DNA from: Methanospirillum stamsii
Lineage (GTDB): Archaea; Halobacteriota; Methanomicrobia; Methanomicrobiales; Methanospirillaceae
DNA length: 64,000 bases
Assembly: GCF_046244385.1 (NCBI RefSeq)
Contig: NZ_CP176366.1
Span: forward strand, 744,001-808,000
Direction of reading: 5' to 3'
Shown: in pieces, positions 27,869 to 37,139 of the stretch
How the letters are laid out: each line of letters begins with the position of its first letter
How positions within the stretch are numbered: position 1 is the stretch's first letter
Notes under the pieces: generated by a model
The model's input: the letters and a program-made list of their open reading frames with translations, nothing else
The model's database searches: none
What the model was told of the DNA's origin: nothing
Position numbers and translations under genes: made by a program

Positions 27869-30487
27869 ATGACCCTGGAAAAACCCTGGGAAAAGAGTCT
27901 TGTTACAAGACTTGTCATGTCTTTTCTAATAATTTCCCTCATTGTCATCAGCCTTCTTGGTTTAACATCATACATTCAGGTAACCAATCAACTGACAGAG
28001 TCGGTATTTGATCAGCTCAATACCGTTGCAGCCCAGAAAACACAATATCTGAATACCTGGATTAACGACCAGATTCAGAATATTGTTATGATTGCCTGGT
28101 TCCCTGACTTTAGAGAACAGATATCCTGCGTTACGACAAAAAAGGCATCTGACCCTGATTGGAAATCAGCATATCAAAAACTTTCTGAAACATTACAACT
28201 GGTATTAACCCAGACCGGTGATTATGAGGAATTATTCATTGCCGGAGATGATGGAGTAGTGCTTGTATCAACCAACAAGGAACATGAAGGAATAAAAAGA
28301 TTAAATGAATCTTTTTTTACCGAAGGACTCTCAAAAACCTCTCTGTTTCATATATCACCAGCAGACACTACTAAAAAACCTACTCTGATGGTCATTACTC
28401 CTGTTTTTGATTCCACAGGTTTTCGTGCGGGAATACTTGCATCACAGATTTCTCTTGCAAAAATTGAACGAATTATCCGGGAAAATGAATACCAGGGTCA
28501 AAACCGGGAAACATACCTCATTGATCCATCTCACAATGCAATCACTCTGACTCAGCCAATGAGGGATTATCAATTGATGGGTCCCTTCTTTTCAGAGGGG
28601 ATCAATGCAAGCATTTCCGGGTATGATGGAAGTGGTATGTATACAAATTACCGTGGTATCCCGGTAATTGGAGTTTATCGCTGGCTGGATGATAAAAAAA
28701 TCGCACTTATTACTGAAATGAATCAGGAGGAGGCATTTTTGCCTGCAAAAAAGATGGCATGGATGCTTGTTTTTATTGGTCTGCTCCTCTCTTTCATTCT
28801 GCTCCTCTGTATTTATCTCATTGCATTCCGGATAGCGCAACCAGTCCTTGCCATTACTGATGCTGCCATACGAGTATCAGGTGGAGAATTAACCGCCACT
28901 GCACCGGTTATTACCAAGGATGAAGTTGGAGTTCTGGCCGCTTCATTTAACGAAATGACAAAAAAACTGAGAGTAACAATGGAGGGACTCAGGCAATCCA
29001 GAGAAGGGCTTGAGAATCTTGTTAAAGAACGAACCAAAGAACTTGAAAATGCAAAAGAAACTGCTGAAAAAGCAAATAGATCAAAGACCCTCTTTCTTGC
29101 GAGTATGTCTCATGAGATTAAGACCCCCCTCAATGCCATTATCGGGTTTAGTTCTCTTCTGGCTGATGAAGTGACCGACATTCATGAGAAGCGGTACATC
29201 AGGTCAATTCATACCTCAGGGAAAACATTACTCATGCTTTTAAATGATCTTCTGGATCTCTCCAGAATAGAAGAAAATAAGATGATATTTCTTCTTGAAC
29301 CTACTGATCTTACCAGATTATGCGAGGAGACCATACTCATTCTTGGATACCGGGCTCAGGAAAAAGGGCTTGACCTGAAATTAGAGGTAACCGAAAAATT
29401 ACCAGTTGTCCTTCTTGACACTACCCGGATTCGGCAGGTAATGCTCAACCTTATCGGAAATGCAATAAAATTTACTCAATCGGGATTTGTAAAACTCTCC
29501 GTTTCAGCAAATCCCGGTGGTGACGAGAAGTATAACATCATCTTTGAAATATCAGATTCAGGTATCGGAATTCCAGAAGATGATCAGGAAAGGATATTCC
29601 ATGCTTTCGAACAACAAAGTCCATTCACCGCTCGTGAATTCGGGGGAACCGGGCTTGGTCTTGCTATATGTAACACTCTTATTGAGAGAATGGGGGGAAA
29701 AATCACCGTTGAAAGTGAGCCGGAAAAGGGAAGCAGATTTATTGTCACTATTCCTTCAGTGCAGGAATATAAACATACATTTCGACAGGAAGAATCAGAA
29801 TCCACACCAAATGTGTTTTTTTATCCGGCCCGGGTAATGGTATTAAATGATAATGAACCTGAAAGATCCTTACTCTGTAACATATTAAGAAAAATATTCC
29901 TTGCACCTATACCTTTTACATCTGCAAGTGAAGCGGTGGCTTTTCTGGTCCACGAACGACCTGATCTTATTATTGCTGAAATGGACAATTCAGGAATGTC
30001 AGGTGTTCAATTGTTCCATGAAATTAACAAATTATACCCGGAACAAGGTATTCCCATGATTGTAATCCGAAGTGATGAAAATATAATAGAACCGACAGAG
30101 ATGTTTGATGGAATCATCACAAGACCGGTAAAATTTGAAAACCTTATCACATTACTGAAGAATTTTCTGCCATACGAGTTAGAATCATCAAAAATGCAGC
30201 TTAATGAGTCGATGCAGATGTACAATCCTGATACGAACAGGAATAATGTCAGACAAGATATCTCCGATGAAGTCAGGGATCTTTTTCTTGAGAGAATTGA
30301 GAGACTAATTACAATATTTACCGGTGAATCAGCCCGTCAGCTTGCATCTGATATGAAATCATACGGAGAAGAACATAATTTACCTGAATTATTAATTCTG
30401 GCTCATGGATTGTCTGATGCAACTGATGCCTATGACATTGGAGAAATTGAAGAAATATTAAAAATTTTTAAAAACTCTTTTTTCTGA
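27869..30487 (+). CDS. membrane sensor histidine kinase: Cache, HAMP, kinase, degenerate receiver, C-terminal helical domain
   Basis: An 872-residue protein. A first membrane helix (about 14-36) is followed by an external Cache-type sensor (about 40-295), a second helix (about 300-325), HAMP (FRIAQPVLAITDAAIRVSGGEL), and a coiled coil. HisKA has ASMSHEIKTPLNAI (H415); HATPase has NLIGNAIKFT, DSGIGIPEDD and GTGLGLAI. The receiver-like domain (about 665-775) lacks key residues: Glu704 replaces the phosphoacceptor Asp (IIAEMDNSGMSG), and Arg replaces the conserved Lys (TRPVKF). The final ~75 residues are helical and Hpt-like in length, with AHGLSD as the only candidate His site. It is co-transcribed with the solute-binding protein nine bases upstream, its probable sensing partner. 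Confidence 0.92.
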   Translation: MTLEKPWEKSLVTRLVMSFLIISLIVISLLGLTSYIQVTNQLTESVFDQLNTVAAQKTQYLNTWINDQIQNIVMIAWFPDFREQISCVTTKKASDPDWKSAYQKLSETLQLVLTQTGDYEELFIAGDDGVVLVSTNKEHEGIKRLNESFFTEGLSKTSLFHISPADTTKKPTLMVITPVFDSTGFRAGILASQISLAKIERIIRENEYQGQNRETYLIDPSHNAITLTQPMRDYQLMGPFFSEGINASISGYDGSGMYTNYRGIPVIGVYRWLDDKKIALITEMNQEEAFLPAKKMAWMLVFIGLLLSFILLLCIYLIAFRIAQPVLAITDAAIRVSGGELTATAPVITKDEVGVLAASFNEMTKKLRVTMEGLRQSREGLENLVKERTKELENAKETAEKANRSKTLFLASMSHEIKTPLNAIIGFSSLLADEVTDIHEKRYIRSIHTSGKTLLMLLNDLLDLSRIEENKMIFLLEPTDLTRLCEETILILGYRAQEKGLDLKLEVTEKLPVVLLDTTRIRQVMLNLIGNAIKFTQSGFVKLSVSANPGGDEKYNIIFEISDSGIGIPEDDQERIFHAFEQQSPFTAREFGGTGLGLAICNTLIERMGGKITVESEPEKGSRFIVTIPSVQEYKHTFRQEESESTPNVFFYPARVMVLNDNEPERSLLCNILRKIFLAPIPFTSASEAVAFLVHERPDLIIAEMDNSGMSGVQLFHEINKLYPEQGIPMIVIRSDENIIEPTEMFDGIITRPVKFENLITLLKNFLPYELESSKMQLNESMQMYNPDTNRNNVRQDISDEVRDLFLERIERLITIFTGESARQLASDMKSYGEEHNLPELLILAHGLSDATDAYDIGEIEEILKIFKNSFF

Positions 30488-30912
30488 AAACTGATACATT
30501 TAACACCTGAAATTCTACAGGTTTAAAAATCCAGATAAGAAACAACGCAATGCTTTTTTCTCACTAAGTCATATTCAGAATTTACATAAGAATTATGGTT
30601 TTGAGACAAAAGATCCATACACATCAGAGTGATCTTAAGGTATAATTGACAAAAAATTGATTACGAATTGGTGATGAAGTAACACATTTTCTGTTTTTAC
30701 ATAATGATTGAACTCAACCATAAACGTTATTCACAAATCAGCAAGCGCAGTTATGCAAAATTTTAACTTCAATGGTATCTTCATCTCTTTTTTTGGTTCA
30801 ATATTTATCTTTCAAGAAATAAAGAGTATTTTGAGCGATTTTTCAACAAAAACAAAGATAGCTAACGCTATACAGGCAAACGAAATTTACCCAAATCCAT
30901 TACAATAGGATC
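30488..30912. other. AT-rich intergenic stretch before the IS4-type element
   Basis: These 425 bases separate the kinase stop from the insertion sequence. A 66-codon plus-strand frame at 30708-30908 (starting MNSTINVIHKSASAVMQNFN) has no ribosome binding site, high AT and no recognisable pattern, so I do not call it. I see no RNA gene or clear repeat here. Confidence 0.5.
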
Positions 30913-32268
30913 TTAGAAGACTGTAAACCTTTGAGAAAATCTGGGTTTTTCATGGCGACTTTTTGCCAGGTGCCGCAAAGATTTTTCTAACCAGTTCCAT
31001 CTTTCAAGAACATCTTTATTTCCAAACAGATTCTGATGCAAAATGCTTAAAAATTCATTAGATTTTTCAGCAAACACTTTCGACCACAGCATTGGACCAT
31101 ATTTTTCTCGCTCATCCGGTTCAATTTTCGTCAGGATCCAAGAATAGAGATTTCTACTGATGATCAACCGAATCAGCATAGAATATATGTGAATATATGC
31201 AAGTGGTGAATTCCCAAGAAGTAGATTTCCAAGGCCATAATCGCTTTTGAGTTCTTTAAATAAGAGTTCTATGATCCATCGGTATTTGTACAGTTCATAA
31301 ATTTCATCTGGATTAAATTTATCGGCAGGAAGATTTGTCATATATACATGCCAGGTCGATCTTTTTTCATTCCAGAAACAAACAACTCTATAATCCTCTA
31401 TTATGGGAATTTTATTAGTCCTATTTTGAGCTTTTTCAATCTCAAATGAGCATACCAGATCATAAATCCCTTTTTTTGGTACATGTTCAAGAAAACTTGA
31501 CAAATTCGGGTAATTTTTATCATCTATAGATTTTTTAAGTTTCTTTGATATCTGACCTGAAACAACAGAAACTACTTCTGGTTTTGCATTTGTTTTTACT
31601 CGACTTACAAAAAATCCCCTATAATGGTTTATCCGAGAAAAGGTTTTTAGAGAGTAATATCCCAAATCGTTAATAATAAGGACGTCTTTTACTTCACGTC
31701 CTATTCGAAGCATCTTTGAGTCATGAACTCTTTCACCAGTGATCTCAATGGTTTTTACCGAATGGGCACGGGCGCTCAATACTGCATGAATTTTCAATCC
31801 TGCTGCATTGTCACGAGAACGAGCTGCTGGATAATCTCCAGACAGCTTTTGACTTAAACGAATTATGCTACTATCCTGAATGAGAATATCCTTGAACCTT
31901 TTGGCCTGATTTTTTAATTGTGCAGGACATTCCAATATCATCTCATTGATGAAGTGTTCAAGAAGAAATGAAAGAAAATTAACCATATCTTGATTAAATC
32001 TCTTTTTAAAACTCTGAATTGTTATACTTTTTAAAAATTTGGGATTTGAGTCAAAATCAATGTATTTCCGGTAGATCTCTTCAAAAGTAGGCCTTCCATG
32101 ACTACTTACTCCGAAAATAAGGATGTAAGAAAGATATACTGGGTTAAGTTTTCGAAATCGTTTAACGAATCCAGTTTCACGAGATTTTTCCAGTAAAAAA
32201 TCATAAGGAAGTAATTTATCTTGCCAGGTGCCAAGATGTTCTGGGTTCTTTGAGGGAGGATTCTCCAT
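30913..32268 (-). CDS. IS4-family transposase
   Basis: A 451-residue DDE transposase. The first acidic residue is probably in IQDSSIIRLSQKL, the second in IINDLGYYS, and the IS4 signature Y-(2)-R-(3)-E-(6)-K is exact in YKYRWIIELLFKELK. An N-terminal helical region with EHFINEMI precedes. The frame is intact, so the element may still be active. ATG 32268 follows GAGAGG. Transposase is cytosolic and acts on the element ends. A hairpin lies 12 bases upstream of the start (listed separately). Confidence 0.9.
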   Translation of the reverse strand: MENPPSKNPEHLGTWQDKLLPYDFLLEKSRETGFVKRFRKLNPVYLSYILIFGVSSHGRPTFEEIYRKYIDFDSNPKFLKSITIQSFKKRFNQDMVNFLSFLLEHFINEMILECPAQLKNQAKRFKDILIQDSSIIRLSQKLSGDYPAARSRDNAAGLKIHAVLSARAHSVKTIEITGERVHDSKMLRIGREVKDVLIINDLGYYSLKTFSRINHYRGFFVSRVKTNAKPEVVSVVSGQISKKLKKSIDDKNYPNLSSFLEHVPKKGIYDLVCSFEIEKAQNRTNKIPIIEDYRVVCFWNEKRSTWHVYMTNLPADKFNPDEIYELYKYRWIIELLFKELKSDYGLGNLLLGNSPLAYIHIYSMLIRLIISRNLYSWILTKIEPDEREKYGPMLWSKVFAEKSNEFLSILHQNLFGNKDVLERWNWLEKSLRHLAKSRHEKPRFSQRFTVF

Positions 32269-32279
32269 ATCCTCTCATT

Positions 32280-32305
32280 GACCCGACGGTGCTCACCGTA
32301 GGGTC
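32280..32305. repeat. strong hairpin just upstream of the IS4 transposase start
   Basis: Arms GACCC and ACGGT pair with ACCGT and GGGTC around a four-base loop, with one central mismatch, giving an 11-position stem. It is GC-rich against an AT-rich background and sits in the transposase leader. In other insertion sequences such leader hairpins block translation from read-through transcripts; the same role is inferred here. Confidence 0.6.
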
Positions 32306-32584
32306 GCGCGAAAATATGTAAAGGTTTCTGTTTTGCATCAAATGTTTTTCAATATTTAGTAACACACTCAATGTTGCAATCAATATGGGATTGGCTAAAG
32401 ATCACTTTAATGGATCCATACAATAATGTAAATATTATAGCGGACAGAGAGAATATTTCAGTTCCACAAAACAGTGAAAATAGATGAATAATAACGTACC
32501 TCATACATACGGAATTGAGATTTGCTTGACAATACAACATTTGCCTGGGTTCTGAAAACAGTAAATCCTTAAAAACCAGAAACA

Positions 32585-33310
32585 ATGGAATATATCAGGA
32601 ATGAAGATATCAGGGTTCTGATTGTTGATGACAATAAGAGTAATCTGCAAATAATTGCACAAGTACTCCATAAAGCAGGATACCAGGTCATCATGACCAG
32701 AGATGGCCCTCATGCTATTGAAGTGGCAAAAGAGAACCCTCCTGACATTATCCTTCTTGATATTATGATGCCAGGAATGGACGGATTTGAAGCTTGTCGT
32801 ATTCTTAGGACAATGGAACAGACTTCCCTGATTCCAATTATATTTCTTTCAGCAAAAGATGAAGATACCAATATTGAAACCGGATTTGAAGTAGGTGGAA
32901 CCGATTATATTACAAAACCCTTTCACGAACGAATCCTCATTGCCCGAATCAGGACACATGTTGAAAGAAGTTATTATCTCAGAAATATTCAGTTTTCAAA
33001 TGAGATCTTAAGAGAAAAAACTGAGTCACTTATTGAGATTAAAAAGGATTTGGAATTAAAAAACAGGCAACTTGACATGCAGATTCAAAAAAACCTGCAT
33101 CTTCTTGCCACAGTTAATGATCAGATAAGAAATCCTCTGGCAGTAGCATTATCACTCCTGGACATGGATACACATTCTAAAAGTGAAAGCATTATAAAGG
33201 AACTCTACCGGATAGATGCAGTTATTCAGAATCTTGAAAAAGGCATGATTGAATCAGATAAAATCCGGGATTATCTTAAAAAATACCTGGAGTGTAATGA
33301 TTTAAACTAA
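32585..33310 (+). CDS. response regulator with a degenerate kinase-type dimerisation domain
   Basis: A 241-residue protein. The receiver domain (about 8-125) is complete: IVDDNKSN, phospho-Asp in IILLDIMMPGMDG, Ser/Thr in FLSAKD, and Lys in YITKPF. A coiled coil follows (about 135-175), then LLATVNDQIRNPLAVALSLLDM, which aligns with the HisKA phospho-accepting helix SHEIRNPL, but with Asp in place of His. No ATPase domain follows. It may bind a kinase or act as a phospho-signal sink. The stop is only four bases before the TauE-family gene, suggesting co-transcription. Its upstream region was rearranged by the IS4 element, which ends about 250 bases away. Confidence 0.85.
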   Translation: MEYIRNEDIRVLIVDDNKSNLQIIAQVLHKAGYQVIMTRDGPHAIEVAKENPPDIILLDIMMPGMDGFEACRILRTMEQTSLIPIIFLSAKDEDTNIETGFEVGGTDYITKPFHERILIARIRTHVERSYYLRNIQFSNEILREKTESLIEIKKDLELKNRQLDMQIQKNLHLLATVNDQIRNPLAVALSLLDMDTHSKSESIIKELYRIDAVIQNLEKGMIESDKIRDYLKKYLECNDLN

Positions 33311-33314
33311 TACA

Positions 33315-34136
33315 ATGGAATTTTTCATCCAGGTTATTATAATCCTCCTGATGTGTGGAATTGTCGCAGGGTTTCTTGCAGGCCTATTTGGCATTGGGGG
33401 AGGGGTGGTGATGGTTCCGGTCATGTTCATCCTGCTAACTGATCTGGGATATGAAGAACATGCCATGGCAATGTCAGTTGCAACTTCTGCAGCAGTAATC
33501 CTTCCAACTGCACTGGTTGGAACAATAAAAATGAACCGTGGTTCAAATATCTCATACTGGCCAGCAGTCATACTTGGTGCAGGAGGGATAATCGGATCAG
33601 TTATTGGAAGTACTATTTCGGTAATTATCCCAAAAGAGATCCACATAGCCGCATTTTCCGGTTTCCTCATTTTTATGGCCATATGGATGGGCATTAAACA
33701 CTGGAGTTATCTTGATCGGTATCATTTGAGTGAATCCACCACCGTTTTTATCATATTGGGCATTTTGGTAGGCATTGGTGCCGGATTATTTGGAATAGGA
33801 GGAGGAGTTATTCTTACCCCGGTTCTCACATCGCTTGTGGGGATGAACATACACAGATCTATTGGCATATCCCTGACTGCAATGGTATTCATAGCATCTG
33901 GAACAGTTTTATCATACATACTCCTGGGAACCGGGATTCAGGATCTTTTTCCTTTTTCAATTGGGTATGTAAATATCCTTTTTATGGTACTACTGGTTTG
34001 TACATCCATTCCTGCAGTCAGATTAGGAGTCAGGACCGGTCAAAAAACTTCAGAGAAAAATCTCCTCCTGCTTTTTATCTGTATGCTAATGATTCTTGCA
34101 GTCCGGATGCTTTTCTCCCTGTTTCAATTTACCTGA
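33315..34136 (+). CDS. TauE/SafE-family membrane transporter
   Basis: This 273-residue protein has about eight membrane helices in two halves. Each half has the family's glycine-rich motif: GFLAGLFGIGGGVVMVPVM near residue 20 and GIGAGLFGIGGGVILTPVL near residue 155. TauE/SafE (DUF81) proteins are thought to export sulfite, sulfoacetate or other organosulfur anions. It follows a response regulator gene by four bases. The end overlaps the convergent threonine ammonia-lyase gene by 13 bases. Substrate unproven. Confidence 0.9.
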   Translation: MEFFIQVIIILLMCGIVAGFLAGLFGIGGGVVMVPVMFILLTDLGYEEHAMAMSVATSAAVILPTALVGTIKMNRGSNISYWPAVILGAGGIIGSVIGSTISVIIPKEIHIAAFSGFLIFMAIWMGIKHWSYLDRYHLSESTTVFIILGILVGIGAGLFGIGGGVILTPVLTSLVGMNIHRSIGISLTAMVFIASGTVLSYILLGTGIQDLFPFSIGYVNILFMVLLVCTSIPAVRLGVRTGQKTSEKNLLLLFICMLMILAVRMLFSLFQFT

Positions 34137-35356
34137 GAAAGACCCGTATCCCTTGTCTGGCAGGTTTTAATCCCTGCCTGATGAATGGCTTTTTGTATAA
34201 TTTCAGAATGTTCTTTTCCCCGGGTTTCAATCTCAATCCAGATTCTTTTTTCCAGGACAGGAAGATCAACATCCCATTCATTATGACTTATCTGAAGGAT
34301 ATTTCCCTCTTTTCTCGCGATAATTGCAAGAAGTTCAGAGAGAGAACCGGGATGGTCTTCAAGAACCAGGTTTAACCTCACCAGTCTTCCGGACCGGGCC
34401 AGTGCCTGTCTGATAACCCGGGACAACTGATGACTATCAATATTCCCTCCGCTGATTATGAGAACAATGGTGTTTCCAGGTTGATAATTAATTTTACCGG
34501 ATATTAGAGCTGCAAGTGATGCTGCACCTGCACCTTCTGCCACAATTTTTTTTCGTTCAAGAAGAAGTAAAATTGCATCTGCAATTGAACTGTCATCAAC
34601 AAGTACGATATCATTAACAAACTTTTTTATTATCTCAAACGTGTGTTTACCGGTCTTTGCAACATGGATGCCATCGGCAATGGTAGATCCTCCGGACATA
34701 TATTCGGGCCCACCTTTTTTCATTCGATGGTAAGCAGAAGGACAGGCATCTGACTGAACACCTATTACCTGGCAGGATGGGAAGTATTTCTTAATAACAA
34801 TAGCAACACCGGCAATAAGTCCACCCCCTCCAACCGGAACAACGATAAGATCCGGTTGAACACCAGAATCAAAGACCTCAAGACCGATTGTTCCCTGTCC
34901 TGCAATAATATCCGGATCATCAAAAGGATGGACAAGGAGCATCCCATCCTGTGCAAGTTCCAGTGCACGATCCATTGATTCTTCAAAGGTTTTTCCAAAT
35001 AAACGAATATCCGCACCATAAGCCCTTGCTGCCTCCTGTTTTGAAAGAGAGGACCAAAGAGGCATCACAACAGTAGCAGGAACCCCTGCAACATGTGCAG
35101 CAAGTGATACACCCTGTGCATGATTTCCGGCAGATGCCGTCACTACACCTTTACGGGAAATTTTTGAACGGTTAGAGAGAATCTTATTGATTGCCCCCCT
35201 GATTTTAAAAGAACCGGATTTTTGAAGTGTTTCTAACTTTAAATAGACTTCCGCACCGGTCATCAGGGAGATGGACGGAGAGTAAATAAGAGGAGTATGA
35301 ATAATGTAGGGCGAAATAGAAATTTCAGCTTCACGAATGTCCTCTACTGTTACCAT
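34124..35356 (-). CDS. ilvA: threonine ammonia-lyase (threonine dehydratase) with ACT domain
   Basis: A 410-residue PLP enzyme that converts L-threonine to 2-oxobutanoate and ammonia, the entry to isoleucine synthesis or threonine breakdown. The PLP Lys is in SGSFKIRGAINKI (about K51); the cofactor-phosphate loop is VGGGGLIAG; ASAGNHAQGV is also conserved. The last ~85 residues (RLVRLNLVLEDHPGSLSELLAIIARKEGNIL) form an ACT-like regulatory domain, as in the shorter bacterial-type enzymes. Many methanogens make isoleucine from citramalate instead, so a catabolic or backup role is also possible. No ilv genes are adjacent. Confidence 0.92.
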   Translation of the reverse strand: MVTVEDIREAEISISPYIIHTPLIYSPSISLMTGAEVYLKLETLQKSGSFKIRGAINKILSNRSKISRKGVVTASAGNHAQGVSLAAHVAGVPATVVMPLWSSLSKQEAARAYGADIRLFGKTFEESMDRALELAQDGMLLVHPFDDPDIIAGQGTIGLEVFDSGVQPDLIVVPVGGGGLIAGVAIVIKKYFPSCQVIGVQSDACPSAYHRMKKGGPEYMSGGSTIADGIHVAKTGKHTFEIIKKFVNDIVLVDDSSIADAILLLLERKKIVAEGAGAASLAALISGKINYQPGNTIVLIISGGNIDSHQLSRVIRQALARSGRLVRLNLVLEDHPGSLSELLAIIARKEGNILQISHNEWDVDLPVLEKRIWIEIETRGKEHSEIIQKAIHQAGIKTCQTRDTGLSQVN

Positions 35357-35428
35357 GCTTCATTGTCCTGCAAACAGGAAGCGTTTTATTAAATCTGCGT
35401 GGTTTTTTTAACCAGATAAAACAATGGT

Positions 35429-35710
35429 TTAGTTTTTTCGACCATTGATTGTTATTTTTACCGGAAACCTGATCGGTCCTGGTTGATTGGTATGAGGCCC
35501 AAGGGCTTCCTCATGAGCATGGCTGTGAGTGGTATGCCAGGGACCCGGATTCTGACGCTTTTTCCATGCCTGGCGGACAGGGTGAGGATCCGGCATTTTC
35601 ATTGGATGATGACGTATTGATTCCAGATACCGCTCTTTGTCCCTGCTAATCCTTCCTTCTCTCTGCCGGTACCTCCGGTCAGGATTTGGATTAATGGTCC
35701 TTGGAGACAT
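35429..35710 (-). CDS. small basic hypothetical protein, 93 aa, separated from its promoter by an IS
   Basis: The frame starts MSPRTINPNPDRRYRQREGR and is rich in Arg, His and Pro; I recognise no family. The ATG (35710-35708) lies inside the 5-base target duplication ACATG of the insertion sequence on its upstream side. Removing the element would place a TATA-like box about 25 bases before this ATG and an in-frame stop two codons before it, which supports ATG as the native start of a leaderless message. Now the frame continues into the element's terminal repeat, where TTG 35731 with GGGGT five bases upstream could serve as a new start, giving 100 residues. Confidence 0.5.
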   Translation of the reverse strand: MSPRTINPNPDRRYRQREGRISRDKERYLESIRHHPMKMPDPHPVRQAWKKRQNPGPWHTTHSHAHEEALGPHTNQPGPIRFPVKITINGRKN

Positions 35711-35711
35711 G
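35707..35711. repeat. target-site duplication, left copy (ACATG)
   Basis: ACATG directly abuts the left inverted repeat and is repeated directly outside the right inverted repeat at 37166-37170. Confidence 0.75.
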
Positions 35712-35737
35712 CGGCTCTGTCGGATAATCAAGTGATA
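35712..35737. repeat. left terminal inverted repeat of the 35.7-37.2 kb IS
   Basis: Begins CGGCTCTGTC and ends AAGTGATA. It pairs with the complement of 37140-37165 at 21 of 26 positions. Confidence 0.8.
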
Positions 35738-35763
35738 CCCCGAATTTCAGGAACTCTATGACT

Positions 35764-36630
35764 TTAGCCATAATAATTGCAAAATAATCGAATTGCACAA
35801 AAAACATCAATAATTGTCATTTTCACTTCGTTTAAGGTACCAGATATTCTAATTGATTGAAGTTTGAGATGATTTAAAAAACCGACATCGGTCTTCATCC
35901 TTTTTTTCCAATCCATGTTGAGTGTTCGAAAGAAATAATTCTCAACAATATTGTTAGTTTTTGGTATAATTTCAGAATCACAAAAATTTGTGAGTTTAAG
36001 AAAAATTTTGTCGATCATTTTCAACCTTTTTTGTACCTCCAGAGGGAATTCTTCGATAATACTGAGGAGATCTAACATATTATCCACGATTTCTTCATAT
36101 TTACGGGTTATTTGTTGAGTTTTGGTTGATTTGAGTTTTTTACAAAATTGATGAAATTCTTCTTTTTTAGTCTTCAACCACTCACGATATTCTTTTTTAG
36201 AGCAATTACTCTGGATTTTTTCCTCTTCTTCGATCCTCTGCGTCAGCCATTCAATTTCATAGCTATGGTCATAGAAGATATTGAGCAAACGATATTTTAA
36301 AAATTCCTCAAATATTGAGCAATTTTTAGAATAGGATTTCAGAATGAGTTTTTGTAAATGAAATAAACAAGGTTGATGGAGAAGATTATCACCAAACAGT
36401 TCATCCATAATCTGAGGGTATGCCCTATCTAAATCTGTCACAATAACAGTGGGAATTGTCAAATCAATTTTTGATTCTAAAAATACATTCTTAATGGTTT
36501 CAGATTTTTTATCATTCACCACTACATCAATAATTGGTGTTCCCGACTCGATGTCAAAAATCAATAATCGGTATTTCCGAATTCCTCCAATGTGAATGAA
36601 TTGTTCATCATACCCAAGGATTTGGTAGAT
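35764..36630 (-). pseudogene. IS transposase, catalytic part in second frame
   Basis: This frame continues the transposase after a nine-A run (36630-36638 on the coding strand). It is open from the ATC codon at 36630-36628 (YQILGYDEQFIHIGG...) and ends in FCNYYG. Acidic residues fit a DDE triad: Asp in LLIFDIESGTP, Asp in IVTDLDRAYPQIM, and Glu in KTNNIVENYFFRTL. It has no good start of its own; the first ATG is 36564, which would miss nothing catalytic except upstream binding regions. Expression needs a +1 (or -2) frame change from the upstream part, or else the gene is dead by mutation of the A run. Confidence 0.75.
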
Positions 36631-37072
36631 TTTTTTTTACTTCAGGGGATTCTGTGGCTGGTATCATTTCCTGAACCAATGTATATATTGCGTCTTTACC
36701 TATTGGGAGGATATGCTCAAGAACTTCTTCGATTCCTCTGTAAGACATTTTATTCCATCGCATTTTCAGGATCATTGGTAAAATAGTGTCATGAAGAAAT
36801 TTGAGAAGTATTTCAAAAAATTCACGGGATTCTTGAACATTAATTTTGCAATGCTGACAACGATATTTCCCAATTTTTAATGTTGCGACATTTTTCTTGG
36901 TTAAAGTGTTATATCCATTATGTACCATTTTTTTACCGCAAGATGGACAACAGGGAGGATTCTTTGAATAAAAAACTCCATTTTCAAATATATATTGGTT
37001 AGAGAATTGGATGAATACCGGGTTCAGAGTTTGAACCGTATGATATGAATTTAAAGTTGTAACAACGTCCAT
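36608..37072 (-). pseudogene. IS transposase, N-terminal DNA-binding part in first frame
   Basis: A 154-residue reading frame beginning MDVVTTLNSYHTVQTLNPVF. It carries a zinc ribbon (CPSCGKK then CQHC) and a helix-turn-helix-like stretch (MSYRGIEEVLEHILPIGKDAIYTLVQ). It runs through GTA AAA AAA AAT and stops 11 codons later with TGA, having left the frame of the catalytic part. Together the two parts would make a transposase of about 435 residues. Confidence 0.8.
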
Positions 37073-37139
37073 TATAATATATATTATTTTATATGCTATT
37101 AAATCTCTCTAAATGTAATTCTCATTGAAAAATTTTTCA

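Larger units (their letters stand above)
30913..32335 (-). mobile_element. IS4-family insertion sequence (approximate ends)
   Basis: The element holds one DDE transposase gene. Near its ends are matching inverted segments: AAACCTTT at 30925-30932, just inside the stop codon, and AAAGGTTT at 32320-32327. Partial matches continue outward (AAGACTGT against AAAACAG with one base skipped). I could not find a convincing target duplication, so the outer limits are uncertain by perhaps 20 bases on each side. Confidence 0.6.

Noticed and set aside
30708..30908. 66-codon frame next to the IS4 element
   Set aside because: No ribosome binding site, AT-rich low-complexity protein and no match to anything known.
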